A stretch of DNA of 64,000 bases from Platanthera guangdongensis (lineage: Eukaryota > Streptophyta > Magnoliopsida > Asparagales > Orchidaceae): NCBI GenBank assembly GCA_039583875.1, contig CM077155.1, positions 11,945,046-12,009,045 of the forward strand, written 5' to 3'. Of the stretch, positions 11,165 to 21,728 are shown piece by piece (position 1 is the stretch's first letter; every line of letters starts with the position of its first letter). Under the pieces are notes generated by a model, which was given only the letters and a program-made list of their open reading frames with translations, was not told the origin of the DNA and ran no database searches. A program made the translations under genes and the position numbers.

Positions 11165-12689
11165 CAAGGTCTATCTGTCAACTCCCGTCGGTGTGATGAC
11201 TGGCGAGCCCGTATACCTGTCACACTATCCTTTACCTAGGATTATGACAGCGCGTGTCAGGACACACCACATGCAATTCCACTTCATCGTGGCATGGAAG
11301 GAGCCCCTGGAATGAGCATCGAGGACTAAGCCAAACCGTCCACTTCGGACGCCATCACATCAAGGGCTCCTACCGAGTCCCTTAACATCATTACCAATCC
11401 AGTGCGGTCAAATGTTCACGCACTACATGCCTTTCAAATTTTCATGCTCTCAACACCTAATGGTTTATCATAAACACAGGAGCCAAGCCACCTTTTACAA
11501 CATACAATCCCACACTACTACCCGTAGGGATACACAACTCTAAGCAGTGGACTATACTAGTAATTGCTTCTAATATTCGAGATCCTGATTTACCATATTC
11601 CATGGCCATGAGATTTACCTCGTCTGATTCCTTCCCTGCAATCGAGCATTCACAAACATATATGATCCCAAATATTTAACACAATCATTATGATGATAAT
11701 TCACATACATCTTCCAACATGGTAACATATTTATAGGTTACACATTCAATTACCCTATACCATTCATCGGATTATTATCATGCGTATTCGTACCGAATTT
11801 CATAAGTATTTCCTTTGTACTACCAAATTTTATCAAATTGTTTGTTCACTAAATTCCTCCAAACCATTTATTTATTTAGATTTCTCCAAACCATTTATTT
11901 ATCTCGCTACATATAACTAGGCTCACCCAAACCTCAACATCATCTTGCTACGTTTCTTCTACCTAGTCCAAAACCGGTTATACACTAACCCGAAATTGTC
12001 ATGCACATAAGTTGTCACCGTGCAGCAACTTTGACTGGGCATTACCGGAGCTATGAAGCTCCTATGACAACGTGTAACATCCGTTGGAAAGGTCTCTCCG
12101 AGGACTACAACTTTAGTGTTCAGCCCAAGACCTAGATCCGGCCGCATCATGCTCAAAAACGGCCTCGAAGTCCGCTGCGCGCAGAAAATAGATTTATGCA
12201 CGCATCTTAAAGCAAAACGAACGACATCGATTCTTCTTCTTCCATTAGCAATTTGTTCAAAACTACACACAAAACTTCCTCCTCCCTTATTCACCAACAA
12301 AAGTCCATCCTTCTTCACAAAACTAAGTCCACCATCTTCAAAACGAAGAGAGGAGAGGTTGAAGACAACTAATCCCTAGGACGAGGTCCTAGCATGGTCT
12401 TTTCCTAGGATATCTTCATCACGTCCAAGTCAATATTTTTTAAGTCGACATCTCTCCTATATCATTACAGAAGATCTAGTACAAAGGGATGGGTAGGAAG
12501 CTCACCTCGTTTCCGGCCATGGACCTTGTCACTCTCCTTGGCAACATCATTCTTCACAGAGGGAAGTTTGGCCTCCAGGAAATCCGAAACAGGCGATCTC
12601 TTCGTTCCTCCACTTCCATTGTGTTTGCACAGTAACGACTCAGTTAGAAGAATGGAAGTGACGGCTAGGTTTTTTTTCCGGATTTTCCC

Positions 12690-12699
12690 TTTTTATAAC
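12690..12699 (-). promoter_or_regulatory. TATA box of LTR fragment N
   Basis: On the minus strand GTTATAAAAAGG lies just downstream of the palindromic array, at the same place as the H LTR TATA box (55358-55368). Confidence 0.55.
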
Positions 12700-12859
12700 A
12701 AGGATTAGGGTTTAGGTCCTACTGCCACGTGTCACCTCCTCAATGGACCGCCCATTATTACTTAAATTAAGTCCTATTGAAAATACTGGTCTAAGGTAGT
12801 CGTCAGCACTCATCCCGAAAACCCAGTTCAGCCTGTACGTATAATACAACGAATCCTGC

Positions 12860-13125
12860 CTGGGCCGAGAAATTCTCCAAGTCAAATTCGTCGAGTATCG
12901 CCCTAATACTCGACGAATCATCGAATTTACCGGTATAGTCTCGACGAATTATCTCAGCTTAATCTGACGAATATTCTCGACTCCACGGGTCGAAATCTTC
13001 TATGTCCAATATGTCTTATATACTCGATGAATCGGTTAACCCTCCAAACAATCTCGACGATTTGTTTCAGTCACACTCGACGAATTCGTCGGATATCCTC
13101 GACGATATCCGACGAATTTCACTTA
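12860..13125 (-). repeat. Palindromic array CTCGACGAATTCGTCGAG in fragment N
   Basis: Repeated CTCGACGA and TCGTCGAG half-sites are spaced about 20-40 bp, including CGACGAATTCGTCG and CGACGATATCCGACG. The array lies directly upstream of the TATA box of N. Confidence 0.8.
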
Positions 13126-13219
13126 ACAGAATTTTCCTAAGTTTATCCAACTGATTTCTTCCAAGTTATGCATCAAGTGTTATGTGACTATATTCGACAA
13201 ATAGTACTGGTCTAGAGAT

Positions 13220-14430
13220 TGGTGTGAGATTCGAGTTGATGACGGCAAGCATGACGAGATTCACAACAATAAAAGTTGGCTTGATTTTTATAGTCAAACG
13301 CATCGTCATTATGGGAACACTTTATTCAGCTATGTGAGGAATTCTTGGGGCCATCCAGAGCTTTGGAATTCACTACCTGATCATTGTCACCGTTAGAAGG
13401 ATAGTGAGCGAGACTTTTTCCAATATTGGGATTTATAGAGCCTCGGGATCTGGCAAATCATTTATTCAGTTTTTCTTTATTTGTGGAGGAGAAATGGATG
13501 TTGTAGTGTAGGCTTTCAGCTGATTCAGAGCGCATTGCGACAGTGCCTCTGGTCGCAATCGGAAGAGAAAACTGGTGTTGAAGGGCAACAGTGATGTAGA
13601 TGTGTAGCCTCGGTCTTGTTTAAGGCAAAAAGATTGTCTGGTCAAGGAGGTTCCTCAAGATGAGACTACACCGGCTGATTATGAGGTTGAGGTGTTGGGG
13701 TCCTCTACCACCCCCCCCTGAGTCCCCTGAGTATCTTCTTCTTTGAATATGATACGTGATGCTGTGAGTGATCTCTTCCTTTAGTCTCCAGTGTGGTTAC
13801 TTTGTGCACTTTTGACCCTTTTCTTCTTGGTTAAACATTGAAGCTCAGGCTCACAAAATGTTCACGTGAAATGATCATTATGACAACTTGAAGGATTGAT
13901 ACATGGCTCTTCAAAAGAGGATTCGGGTGGCAGAGGATTCACTTGCTGCCTTAAGAGAGGAATGTGATCGAGATGCATCTTGATTTTGGCGGATTGGGTC
14001 GGAGCTGAAGGTGCAGCTTGAGGAGGCCCGAGAGGCGTTACTGGCAAAGAAATCCTTGGTGGAGAAGACAACACAAATACTGAAGACTTATTATGAGGAG
14101 ACTTCTTATTTAGAGAAAGAGATAGGGGCTTCGAAGGCTGAGGTGGAGTGACTTTCTTCAGAGGATCGGGCATCAGAGCTGAAGGATATCGGGCTCGCTG
14201 AGTGCACGATCGGTGTTTACTTGGAGAGGAGATTCGTGATGAGACCAGGACCAGAGAGGTGGAGCCCCAGATAGAAGATGTTCGCGAGGTTGCTCTTAGG
14301 CGTGGAATGTCGAAGGTGCTTCGGATGGTTTCCAGGAGGATTGAGTGTGATGTCTAGGGACTTGGCTTTGATGACATTTTTGATGATGATTGCTCGGGCT
14401 CTAATTCCAATGTAGATGTAGTTGGTGAGT
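13220..14430 (+). pseudogene. Antisense coiled-coil accessory ORF of element K, broken
   Basis: On the plus strand, opposite to K, a protein-like reading can be followed with several stops and at least one frameshift. A short block near 13225-13400 includes YGNTLFSYVRNSWGHPELW. From about 13885 a heptad-rich charged segment runs through ALQKRIRVAEDSLAALREE and LKVQLEEAREALLAKKSLVE to about 14170. After a frame change the segment EVEPQIEDVREVALRRGMSK leads to an acidic tail ending at 14430. Such coiled-coil ORFs, annotated as 'putative gypsy type transposon', are known as accessory antisense genes in Tat-like elements. The family match is from memory and needs a profile search. It cannot be expressed intact. 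Confidence 0.5.
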
Positions 14431-14699
14431 AGTGGTCTTTCCTTTTTTGTTTGTATATGTTTGCTTTGTTTAGTCGAGTCTTTGTATGATCTTGTTCCCT
14501 TGCGAGTTGTGGCAGACTTTGTATTTGCTTTTGAGTTCTTGTATAATCTTTTGGATGTGCACAAGAATTTCTTTGAATTGTCTTTGTAACATTTTCCAGC
14601 TTTGAGCTTATCTTGCGTGATTGCTTTGGTCATGTTCACTTCATTGATTGGTTCACTGTTGGAGGACAATACTTGGTGACATCTTAATCTACTAGCCAA

Positions 14700-15230
14700 G
14701 CAAATATTAAGATATCCGGATCGAGGAGTGTCACTGATTGTGATGGTGAAGTACCAACCTTCTAACAGAGGCAACCGCAAAGGTGGCAACCCCTAACGGT
14801 GATGTGACCTACCATGGGGGAGAAGTGTGCACCTTCGATCCGGGGCAGTGAGAGGTCAATTGGAGAGGGCGAGGGGTAAGCCATACCAACCGTTTGTTGA
14901 CTGTGATGGTGAATTACCAACCTTCAAACCGAGGCAGCCGCGAGAGAGTAGGACCTGAAGGTGTCATGACCTACCGCGAGGGTGAAGGATGCACCTTCGA
15001 TCCGGGGCAGTGAGAGGCCACTTGGAGGAGGCTAGGGGTAGGCCCTACTAGATGTTTGGCGTATGCGATGAGGACTTGACCTGGCGCTACTGTTACCTAC
15101 CGCAGGGGGGGCACCTTCGATCCGGGGTTGTGAGAGGTCATTCGGGGCATGGACTTATGACGTGTCCTTGTCGTGGGGGAGAAGGGTGTACCTTCGATTC
15201 AGGGCAAATAATGACAACATTTATGTTGAC
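14700..15230. repeat. Degenerate tandem repeat in 3' part of element K
   Basis: The phrase ACCTTCGATCCGGGGCAGTG recurs at about 14830, 14991, 15111 (variant) and 15187 (variant). GTGATGGTGAA.TACCAACC recurs at about 14738 and 14902. Unit spacing falls from about 160 to 120 to 76 bp, so the array is irregular. Tandem repeats in this region are a known trait of Tat/Ogre-type elements. Confidence 0.8.
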
Positions 15231-15575
15231 TGTTGGAGAGTCGGACAGATGAGCTTTGACTGGTCCTCTAGCAGCAAAGTTAGAAAATAAAGAGAGCGCC
15301 ATATTAGAATGAGTGCAAAGCAAAGTTTGTACAAACGTATTTCTCTCAATTTGAAATATAGTTGGTGACCACTAGGTTAGAAAAGCAGGGATAAAATTGT
15401 GAAGCTGGTGCATAGCATAATGTTCTCTGTTTAACTTTGAGTTTTACTTTTGAACACCTTAACTGGGGAAATGTCAACGTATGAGAGTTTTATAATCATC
15501 CAGAAGTGACAACTGAAGTATTGTGGTATAATTTAACTTTGCTTGAATGATAACAAACTATGCATCATAGGTTTC

Positions 15576-15797
15576 CTACAGAGGTTCTTCGCCTAGAGTC
15601 ACTGGAAGAGTGATGGTGTCGAGGACCGGCACTGGAGTGCTTCCTAGGATGCGCACACTCGTTGACTTGAGCTCAAGGTTACCACTTGTCAGCTTGAGTT
15701 GGAGCAGTGTAGAAAGAAATATTATGTTTACCGTGATCCCTTCGACTACCAAGACCTGACATATATTGGTTGAGGGTTCTCTGATAACTATAATCAT
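15576..15797 (-). pseudogene. gypsy protease-region remnant of element K
   Basis: The 73-codon minus-strand frame contains VEGITVNIIFLSTLLQLKL, matching the usual Tat protease context (variant of DxGSSVNIL). It ends with DTITLPVTLGEEP, a typical Tat protease-end phrase. The active-site Asp and Ser-Gly are lost. No reverse transcriptase follows. Confidence 0.65.
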
Positions 15798-15898
15798 GTT
15801 GTTTAGACTTTGATGGGGGCTTGCTAATTTTTCCTAAACGGAAATTGTTCTATTGTTCCTAGGTGAGCAAATCACTGAATCTCCGCTCTTAGAAGATT

Positions 15899-16609
15899 TC
15901 ACTTCTCAGTGTCCTGTCCAGATATGTAGTGATATTGGTAATATTTTGAGAAATCTCGGTTTAGAGCGATTGGTCTAGGTCTCCACAAGGCAGGATGATT
16001 GTGAATGGATTGAAAGATTTCATCTTTGGAACATTGAGTAGTGCGACCCTTGGCGTCGATGATGTTCTCTTGGTTGACAAGCATCTTCATGACCCTTGCG
16101 ATTCCTTTTGGTTCCGGATGAGATCTATTCACCTGCTTCCTTTTCTTTGCATGCGATTTACCTAATTCATTAGAGGTGATCCTCCTATTGTTGTTTAAAG
16201 TGAATTGATTGGCAAAAAGATGTGCTAGTTCTATGAAACTGTCAACTCATCCTTCTTTCAGAGAGCGAAACCAAGCCAGGGATTGCCCTTTGAGCGCAAC
16301 AAGGAATACTTGACATAGTATCTCATCTGAGGACTGGTAGGTGTGCATTGCGGCCACATAATATCTTATTTGTGTAAGCGGATTGCTTACCCCATCAAAC
16401 TTCTTAATAACTGGTATTTAAAGCCCTTTGGAATGAGGCTCGCTAAGATGGCTGGTGTGAATGGTGAACATTGGTGTTTTTTTCTCTTTGACAGATGGTA
16501 TGTGAAATTTCTCACATTTGAGCTCATAGTGTCTGGTACTCTTGTGGTTTGCCAGATTACAGTGATAACTGCTTTTCATCTCCTGAATTGATTCTGCAGG
16601 AGTCAGCAA
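15899..16609 (-). pseudogene. Tat-type gag remnant of element K
   Basis: Translating the minus strand gives KFDGVSNPLTQIRYYVAAMH, then ILCQVFLVALKGQSLAWFRS, then FIELAHLFANQF. These are the hallmark blocks of Ty3/gypsy retrotransposon Gag (PF03732 type). The C-terminal piece holds DFSKYYQYHYISGQDTEK, matching the usual KYCxFHxxxGHDTExC block with its cysteines lost. Stops and frame changes interrupt it, for example a TGA after the block ending FRSLKEG. The N-terminal part up to about 16950 is too degraded to read. Confidence 0.7.
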
Positions 16610-17004
16610 ACTACTTGAATTAGTGAATTCTTTTTCTATGTCATTGGTTTTGCGTGAGTAGCGTTTGGCTGTAGTGCGATTTAGAGCTGGCTATGGCAGA
16701 CTGCCTATTCCGAGGGCAGGATTATGGGCTTATGGTGCTCCTCTGCTTTTTAGGAGTGTGAGAATCTCTTTTTGATGCCCTTCAACCTAATGCTTGCATT
16801 CTTCCAATGTCATATAAGGTGCATTTATGGATTCTATCATGAGAGGTGCGCTGACGATCGAGCGGGGGAGAGCTGGATCGACGTGCCCCCCTAGGAATTG
16901 ATCTTTCGATAGTGCGGGTGGCTCTTCCTACTAGATTCACTAATCATGAGTACCATTGTGCAGAGGGTACTGTCTTCAAGGTCTTTTTCAAGCTTTGGGG
17001 AACT

Positions 17005-17030
17005 CATTTCCCACAGAAGGTTCCAAACGG
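17005..17030 (-). other. Probable primer-binding/leader region of element K
   Basis: On the minus strand TTGGAACCTTCTGTGGGAAA directly follows the LTR. Tat-type elements usually have TGGCGCCGTCTGTGGGAA here, so this looks like a decayed primer site. It also fixes the LTR edge at about 17031. Confidence 0.5.
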
Positions 17031-18590
17031 TTGCGGCCAACACAACCCTCCGGGTAGACCGGACTAAACTAGGTCATCTTAGCTCGTAGAGCGGTCGAGC
17101 GAGCACACAGTCATAGAACAAGTAGTGTAAAACACAAAGCGGTTTTAACGTGAAAAAATCCCTCAACTGGGTAAAAAACACGTGATCGGTACGGTGCCAG
17201 TCAAATTTCACTATTAGTGGTAGTTTGCAGATTATCAAGGGAATTGAGGGTGACAAGCCGCTCCTCGTTACAACTTGGAGGTATGAGAGATTGCAGGTGT
17301 GCTCGGTGGGCGACAAGCCGCCTCACGCAAACCTCGTTTTCAATCACTTTCTGGTGGTGGTGGATGCCCTCTGATGTCAATTAGATGTTGAGCACGACAA
17401 CGCGACAGCAAGGCGTGCAGAGATGTGTTGGAAGATATGTGTGGAATACTGCTCGCGTAGGAGATTGCTTGCAGTGGCTGACTAACGATCATCTTCTTCC
17501 TTGGATTGTCATGGACATAGACGAATTTTTGGGTGGCTCGACGGGAGGAAGAGACTCGTAGGTGGATTTCGGCAAAGCTCCACCCTGAGGAAGAAGAAAG
17601 TTGGGCAGAGAGAAAGTTAGAAATGAGAAATAACTTGGGGCCTTTTTGTAGTCTCCCGGAGGTGATTACCGTGGATACCGACTATCGACACACCGCAACC
17701 ACCCAATTTACTAGATGGAGACCACATTCTGCATAGTTTTGATTGTATATTATTTACACGATGCAACCCATAATTATACCCATAATATTTCCCACTAACC
17801 ATAGTGGTTACATGAGTGGTTACGTGGTTGGTAACCTATGTAACGAATGGCGGTGATCATAATAGGACGATAAGACAATGCGTTTAAAGGAGGTCGACCG
17901 GAATAATCCGACCAAAGAAAACTGACCGAGCGGTCGACTGGGGCGAGAGTCATCCGGCGCCGGCCTCCCCTTGGGCAACCAGGCGAGGGCCATCTGGCGG
18001 CGACTTTGTCGGGGCGTGCGCGGGGCACCCGGCGCCGGCCTCTACTTTGTCGGGGCGTGCGCGAGGCGCCCGACGCCGGCCTCGACTTTGTCGGGGCGGG
18101 TGCGGGATGCCTGACACCGGCCTCGACTTTGCCGGGGCGGGCGCGGGATGCCTGACACCGGCCTCGACTTTGCCGGGGCGGGCGCGGGGAGTCGGGCGCC
18201 GGCCTGGCTGAGGTCGTCCGGCGTCGGCCACTCGGCGTCGACCTCGTCGAAGCCAGCCGGCAGCGGTGCGCCTGGCGCCGGCCTCGCCGGGGCCGACAGG
18301 AGCGGGGCCCTCGACGCCAGCCTCATCGACGCCAGTCAGGAGCGGGGCGCCCGACGCCTGTCTCGCAGAGGCCGTCTAGGCGCGGAGCAACCCGACGCCG
18401 TCCTCACTGAGGCCGACCAGGAGCGGGGCCGCCCGACGCCGATGACGGCGTGGCCAGTTGTGAGTCGTCATGCGGGTGGTGCGCGTAGTGGGATTTGTGC
18501 GTTGTAGTTTGTCTCATGATCCCCCCAAGTTAGTGAGGATCATGGAAGGTGGGCTATCGGCACCTCACTTTTCCTATATAATTATCTTGA
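17031..18590 (-). repeat. 5' LTR of element K (approximate)
   Basis: The LTR is bounded at 17031 by TG beside the decayed primer site. The upstream edge is estimated from similarity of 18500-18590 (minus strand) to the start of fragment M at 38600-38660 (plus strand). Both read ATAGCC(C)ACCT...CATGATCnTCACTAA. It contains a GC-rich tandem array at 17940-18440, then AT-rich promoter-like sequence at about 17740-17800 and roughly 700 bp of R/U5. Confidence 0.55.
17940..18440 (-). repeat. GC-rich tandem array in K LTR
   Basis: Units of about 41-60 bp contain GCCGGCCTCGACTTTGTCGG and GGGGCGGGCGCGGG. Two adjacent copies of a 41-bp unit at about 18108-18189 are almost identical. Each unit holds palindromes such as GCGCCGGC and half-sites TCGAC...GTCGG. 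Long open frames in several phases across it are a by-product of repetition. Confidence 0.85.
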
Positions 18591-19285
18591 CCACATCAAA
18601 AATATAAATATATTTATTAGTGTAATATTAAGATAAGTTGAAAAATATCTTGCAATTTGTCCAAATAATATATCTTTAATTATAACAAAAAAATTTAAAA
18701 TTAAATAAGATAACCACATAATACATCATTATTAAGATTGAAGAGTGTAAACTTACGAAAGATTGATAAACAAAATTTGTTTCAAGTAATATAAACTTGC
18801 AAAAAATATATAATCATTCAATATATACATTGTTTTCAATGTAAAAAAAACTAGTGAAAAAAATCAGCACCATGAAGCTTCAAGATTTTCTTCTTTAACA
18901 GTGGACTTCAGCGGCATTGTATTGAAACATGCATGATTAGCTTTAAACTTCATTCATACACCATTAACCACTCATCTTTTCAAACTTCAAGCATATCAAA
19001 CAAAATTGCTCAATCGTCATCATAACAAAAAAATTGAAACACATGTTGAATATTCATTCTAATTGCATCTAAGATTAAAATAAATAACTTGAAAAAGCAT
19101 TATAACAATGTTAAGAAAAAAAATAAAGAGATCACATGTATCCACATGAAAGAATAAAAATAGGCCAAAATCAAGCAATCCAATATTGACAGTGAACGAA
19201 AAATGAAATGAACAGGTGGGATACATATGAGCATATAATGAATGTTTGTGTCATTACATACTGCATGGGTGTTGTTTTTAATTGC
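18591..19285. other. AT-rich stretch without recognisable feature
   Basis: There are many A/T runs and no coding, repeat or element signature that I can support. Confidence 0.5.
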
Positions 19286-19590
19286 AAATTGCTGGCAGCA
19301 GCAGCAGTTTTTGCAAGCTGCTGATAGTAGATTTTGCAAACTGCTGCCAGCAGATTTTGCAAAACTGCTGCAAGCTATTTTTGCACAACTGCCCAAAATT
19401 TGCTTCAACTAATAATCCAGATGTTCTGATTGCTCCGCATAGCTAAACACCGACCTTATCCCAATCTAAAATATCTCATAAGTTTTTGGGATCCTCCCCA
19501 AAATTTGCACCATCTAATGATCCTGATGATCTACTTGCTCTGCATGGCTAAACAACGACCTTATCTCAATTCAAAATCTCATTAATATTT
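19286..19590. repeat. Short tandem repeat plus about 100-bp tandem duplication
   Basis: Positions 19286-19391 hold about four imperfect copies of a 22-bp unit such as TTTTGCAAACTGCTGCCAGC. Positions 19392-19485 and 19497-19590 are two diverged copies of one unit; both start CCCAAAATTTGC and contain GCTAAACA.CGACCTTAT. The DNA element at 19592 was inserted at the end of the second copy. Confidence 0.75.
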
Positions 19591-19591
19591 A

Positions 19592-21082
19592 GGGTCTCTA
19601 CGTTTGCACGGAATTGAGGTCCTGGAATTGGAATTGAAGGTTTAATTCCAATTCCGTCGTTCATTTGCTCGCTCGCCCAACGTTGGAATTTGAATTTTAA
19701 TGATTTCCGTGAAATTCATTTTGAATTAAAGACGATTTTTTCCAATTTATATAAGAATTTGACAATTCTGGCCTCGACACATTTTAAAGTTAAGCGCGCG
19801 ATATGCGCCCGGGAGCGCATGTTGTCGCACAGACACGCGTTTTTCGCTTGGGAGCACGTTTTCCGGGGAGCGGGCATTTTTCGTCAAAGCGGCGTACTTC
19901 GCCCTGGCGGGTGTTAATTCACTCGGACGCGATTTTTTCGCTCGTGCGCGAATTTTTCGCGCGTGAGCGATTTTTTCGCCACGACGCGAATTTTTGGCCC
20001 CGTCGCGAATTTTTCGTCGGGGCGCGATTTTTCACCTGGGCGCGAATTTTTTCCCCCAGTCCAGATTTTTCAGTCGGGAGCAATATTTTTCGCCCGGGCA
20101 TGATTTTTAGGACCGGACGCAAATTTTTTCGTCCGGGCGTGATTTTTTATCGCTCGGGCATGATTTTACCTGGGAGCGATTTTTTCGCCCGAGCGCGCTA
20201 TTTACGCACGACCGCGATTTTTTTGCCTAAGAGCACATTTTTCGTCGGGGCGGCGTATTTCGCAATGACGCACGTTTTTTCGCCTTGGGTGCAAATGTTT
20301 TAACTCGACCGCACTATTTTCGCCCTTGTGCGATTTTTTCGCGCAGACGCAAATTTTTTCGCCCGACGCAAATATTTCGCCCGACCGCGCCTTTTTCGAC
20401 CGGCCGCGCTTTTTTTGCATGTGCGCGATTTTCTCGCCCGACCGCGATTTATTCGCCCGGGAGCGACTTTTACGCCCGGACGCAATTTTTTCGCCCAAAC
20501 ACAATTTTTCTCCGGGGCACGATTTTTCTCCGGGCGCGAATTTTTCGTCGGACCGCGAAATGTTTTATCCGACCGCGTTTTTTATTCGCCCGAGCAAGAT
20601 TTTTCCGCTCGGGCGCGATTTTTTGCTCAGGCGCGTTTTTTTCGCCCGGACGATATTTTTTCTCCAGGGTGTGATTTTTCCCCGGGGCCAAAAAATCACG
20701 CTCGGGCGACAAAAACTGGCCCGGGCGAAAAAATGCAACTGGGCGAAAATATCGCGCCCGTGTGAAAAAACCCTGGCCGGGCGAAAAAAATCTCGCCCAG
20801 GCGAAAAAACTCGCGGCCGAACAAAAATTTCGCTCCCGTGCAAAAAAATCGTGGCTATAACGCACATTTGTTTATAGTAATTTTTTAATAATATTTTTCA
20901 ATTCTTATATTGAATTTTATTCAGTAAACGAAGAGAAGAATTGATTAATCATACAATATTTAACAATATTCTTTATTATGCGAACACTGCAATTGGAATT
21001 AGTCACTAATATTTAATTTCATGATATTCACCAATATTCAATTCCAATATCGAATTCTAATTCCATGCAAACGAACGGACCC
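19592..21082. mobile_element. Tourist-like DNA element with fold-back repeat array
   Basis: The element is 1491 bp, flanked by TTA at 19589-19591 and 21083-21085, the target duplication of PIF/Harbinger-type elements. The ends are imperfect terminal inverted repeats: the left reads GGGTC.....GTTTGCACGGAATT and the right, on the complement, GGGTC.....GTTTGCATGGAATT. No transposase is present, so it would depend on one in trans. Most of the interior (19800-20860) is an array of about 20-bp units whose orientation flips near 20690. Confidence 0.75.
19800..20860. repeat. Fold-back array of TTTTTCGCCCGGGCGCGA-like units
   Basis: Several dozen units combine a T-tract with CGCCCGGGCGCGA or variants. 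From about 19800 to 20690 the T-tract is on the plus strand. From about 20690 to 20860 the units are inverted (GGGCGAAAAAATCGCGCC). The two arms can therefore pair, and single units are themselves near-palindromic (CCCGGG, GCGC). The unit length near 21 bp keeps several frames open on both strands, which is not evidence of coding. Confidence 0.85.
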
Positions 21083-21119
21083 TTATATTTTATTTGAGTT
21101 TCTATGATAGGAGAAATTA

Positions 21120-21249
21120 GGCTCCGTTTGGGAGGACTTAATTTCACCGGTCAAGCGGTTACGATCGCATGAACTAGACCTTAATTATGATCCGGCTCAT
21201 GCGATGGTGACCGCTTGATCGGTGAAAATAAGCCTTCCCAAACAGAGCC
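21120..21249. mobile_element. Tourist-like MITE, 130 bp
   Basis: Terminal inverted repeats start GGCTCCGTTTGGGA and GGCTCTGTTTGGGA. Further inverted pairing is seen in TTTCACCGGTCAAGCGGT versus ACCGCTTGATCGGTGAAA. Perfect TTA duplications lie at 21117-21119 and 21250-21252. It has no coding capacity, and its size and termini are those of a Tourist-type MITE. Confidence 0.9.
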
Positions 21250-21252
21250 TTA

Positions 21253-21584
21253 GTATGTAAGCTGAAGAAGTCTATGTACTATTTAAATTTCTCAAGCTTA
21301 TTTGACTTATTTTCTACTACTGTTTTAACTTTTAACCTAGTTTTCTACTGAGATACTACTGGGAGAAGTATCTTATCAGTTGTGTTTATCAATGGTAGTG
21401 ATCATGGGGAATGATAGGGAAGTCAGTTATGTGATGACCTTGCTGAATACTCATACTCAGGCCAAGGATTTGGAAGACAGCAATACTCTCTTGAAATTAA
21501 GGTTGTGAACAACTCGAAGAAAATCTCTTATTCAGAGAAGTATATCTTCAACTTGTGTAGCAATACTAGACTGATGTTTCTGTT
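21253..21584. other. Unannotated stretch
   Basis: I see no gene, repeat or element signature here. Confidence 0.4.
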
Positions 21585-21728
21585 GAGATTTCTCAGAGAA
21601 ATCTGTAGTTTTCTCAGATTTTTCTAAGAAATCTGGACAGTTTTCTTAGAGAAAGTACAGTTTTCTTAGAGAAATCTATATAAGAATCTCTAAGAAATAT
21701 GTACAGATTTCTCAGAGAAATCTACATT
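21585..21728. repeat. Palindromic array GATTTCTCAGAGAAATC
   Basis: Perfect or near-perfect copies of the palindrome GATTTCTC-A-GAGAAATC and its half-sites recur about every 20-35 bp, for example around 21590, 21625, 21655 and 21710. It has the same style as the LTR arrays but lacks CpG. A TATAAG run lies within it. The host repeat is unidentified. From 21729 to the start of element D I see nothing further. Confidence 0.75.

Larger units (their letters stand above)
11165..13190 (-). repeat. gypsy LTR fragment N, related to the H LTR
   Basis: The stretch is collinear with pieces of the H LTR. Positions 11165-11260 match 40660-40760 (both contain CCCGTCGGTGTGA and GGATTATGACA). Positions 12385-12790 match about 55030-55450 (shared CCTAGCATGGTC, GTGACGGCTA and GGACCGCCC). 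A TATA box lies at 12690-12699 on the minus strand, and a palindromic array lies upstream at 12860-13125. The array motif is CTCGACGAAT..., whereas H has CACTCAACGC. Between 11260 and 12385 I see no other feature. The right boundary is approximate. Confidence 0.65.
13200..18590 (-). mobile_element. Decayed Tat-type gypsy element K, lacking pol
   Basis: On the minus strand the recognisable order is a 5' LTR (about 18590-17031), a leader containing CTTCTGTGGGAAA at about 17010-17025, degenerate gag (16610-15899), degenerate protease (15797-15576), a tandem-repeat region (15230-14700) and an antisense coiled-coil pseudogene (13220-14430, plus strand). No reverse transcriptase, RNase H or integrase motif is visible, and no matching 3' LTR was found. 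Tat-lineage gypsy elements often carry extra sense or antisense genes and tandem repeats between pol and the 3' LTR, which fits this layout. The boundaries are approximate. Confidence 0.6.

Noticed and set aside
12116..12379. 87-codon plus-strand frame as a small gene
   Set aside because: It lies antisense in the R/U5 part of LTR fragment N, with low-complexity Leu/Pro/Ser content and no supporting context.
17950..18507. Open frames of about 77-119 codons on both strands in the K LTR array
   Set aside because: Same cause: tandem GC-rich units. Not coding.
19803..20877. Many open frames of 60-183 codons in several phases on both strands
   Set aside because: They are produced by a repeat unit close to a multiple of three with no stop codon. 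The peptides are simple repeats of Phe/Arg/Pro/Ala and have no family resemblance.
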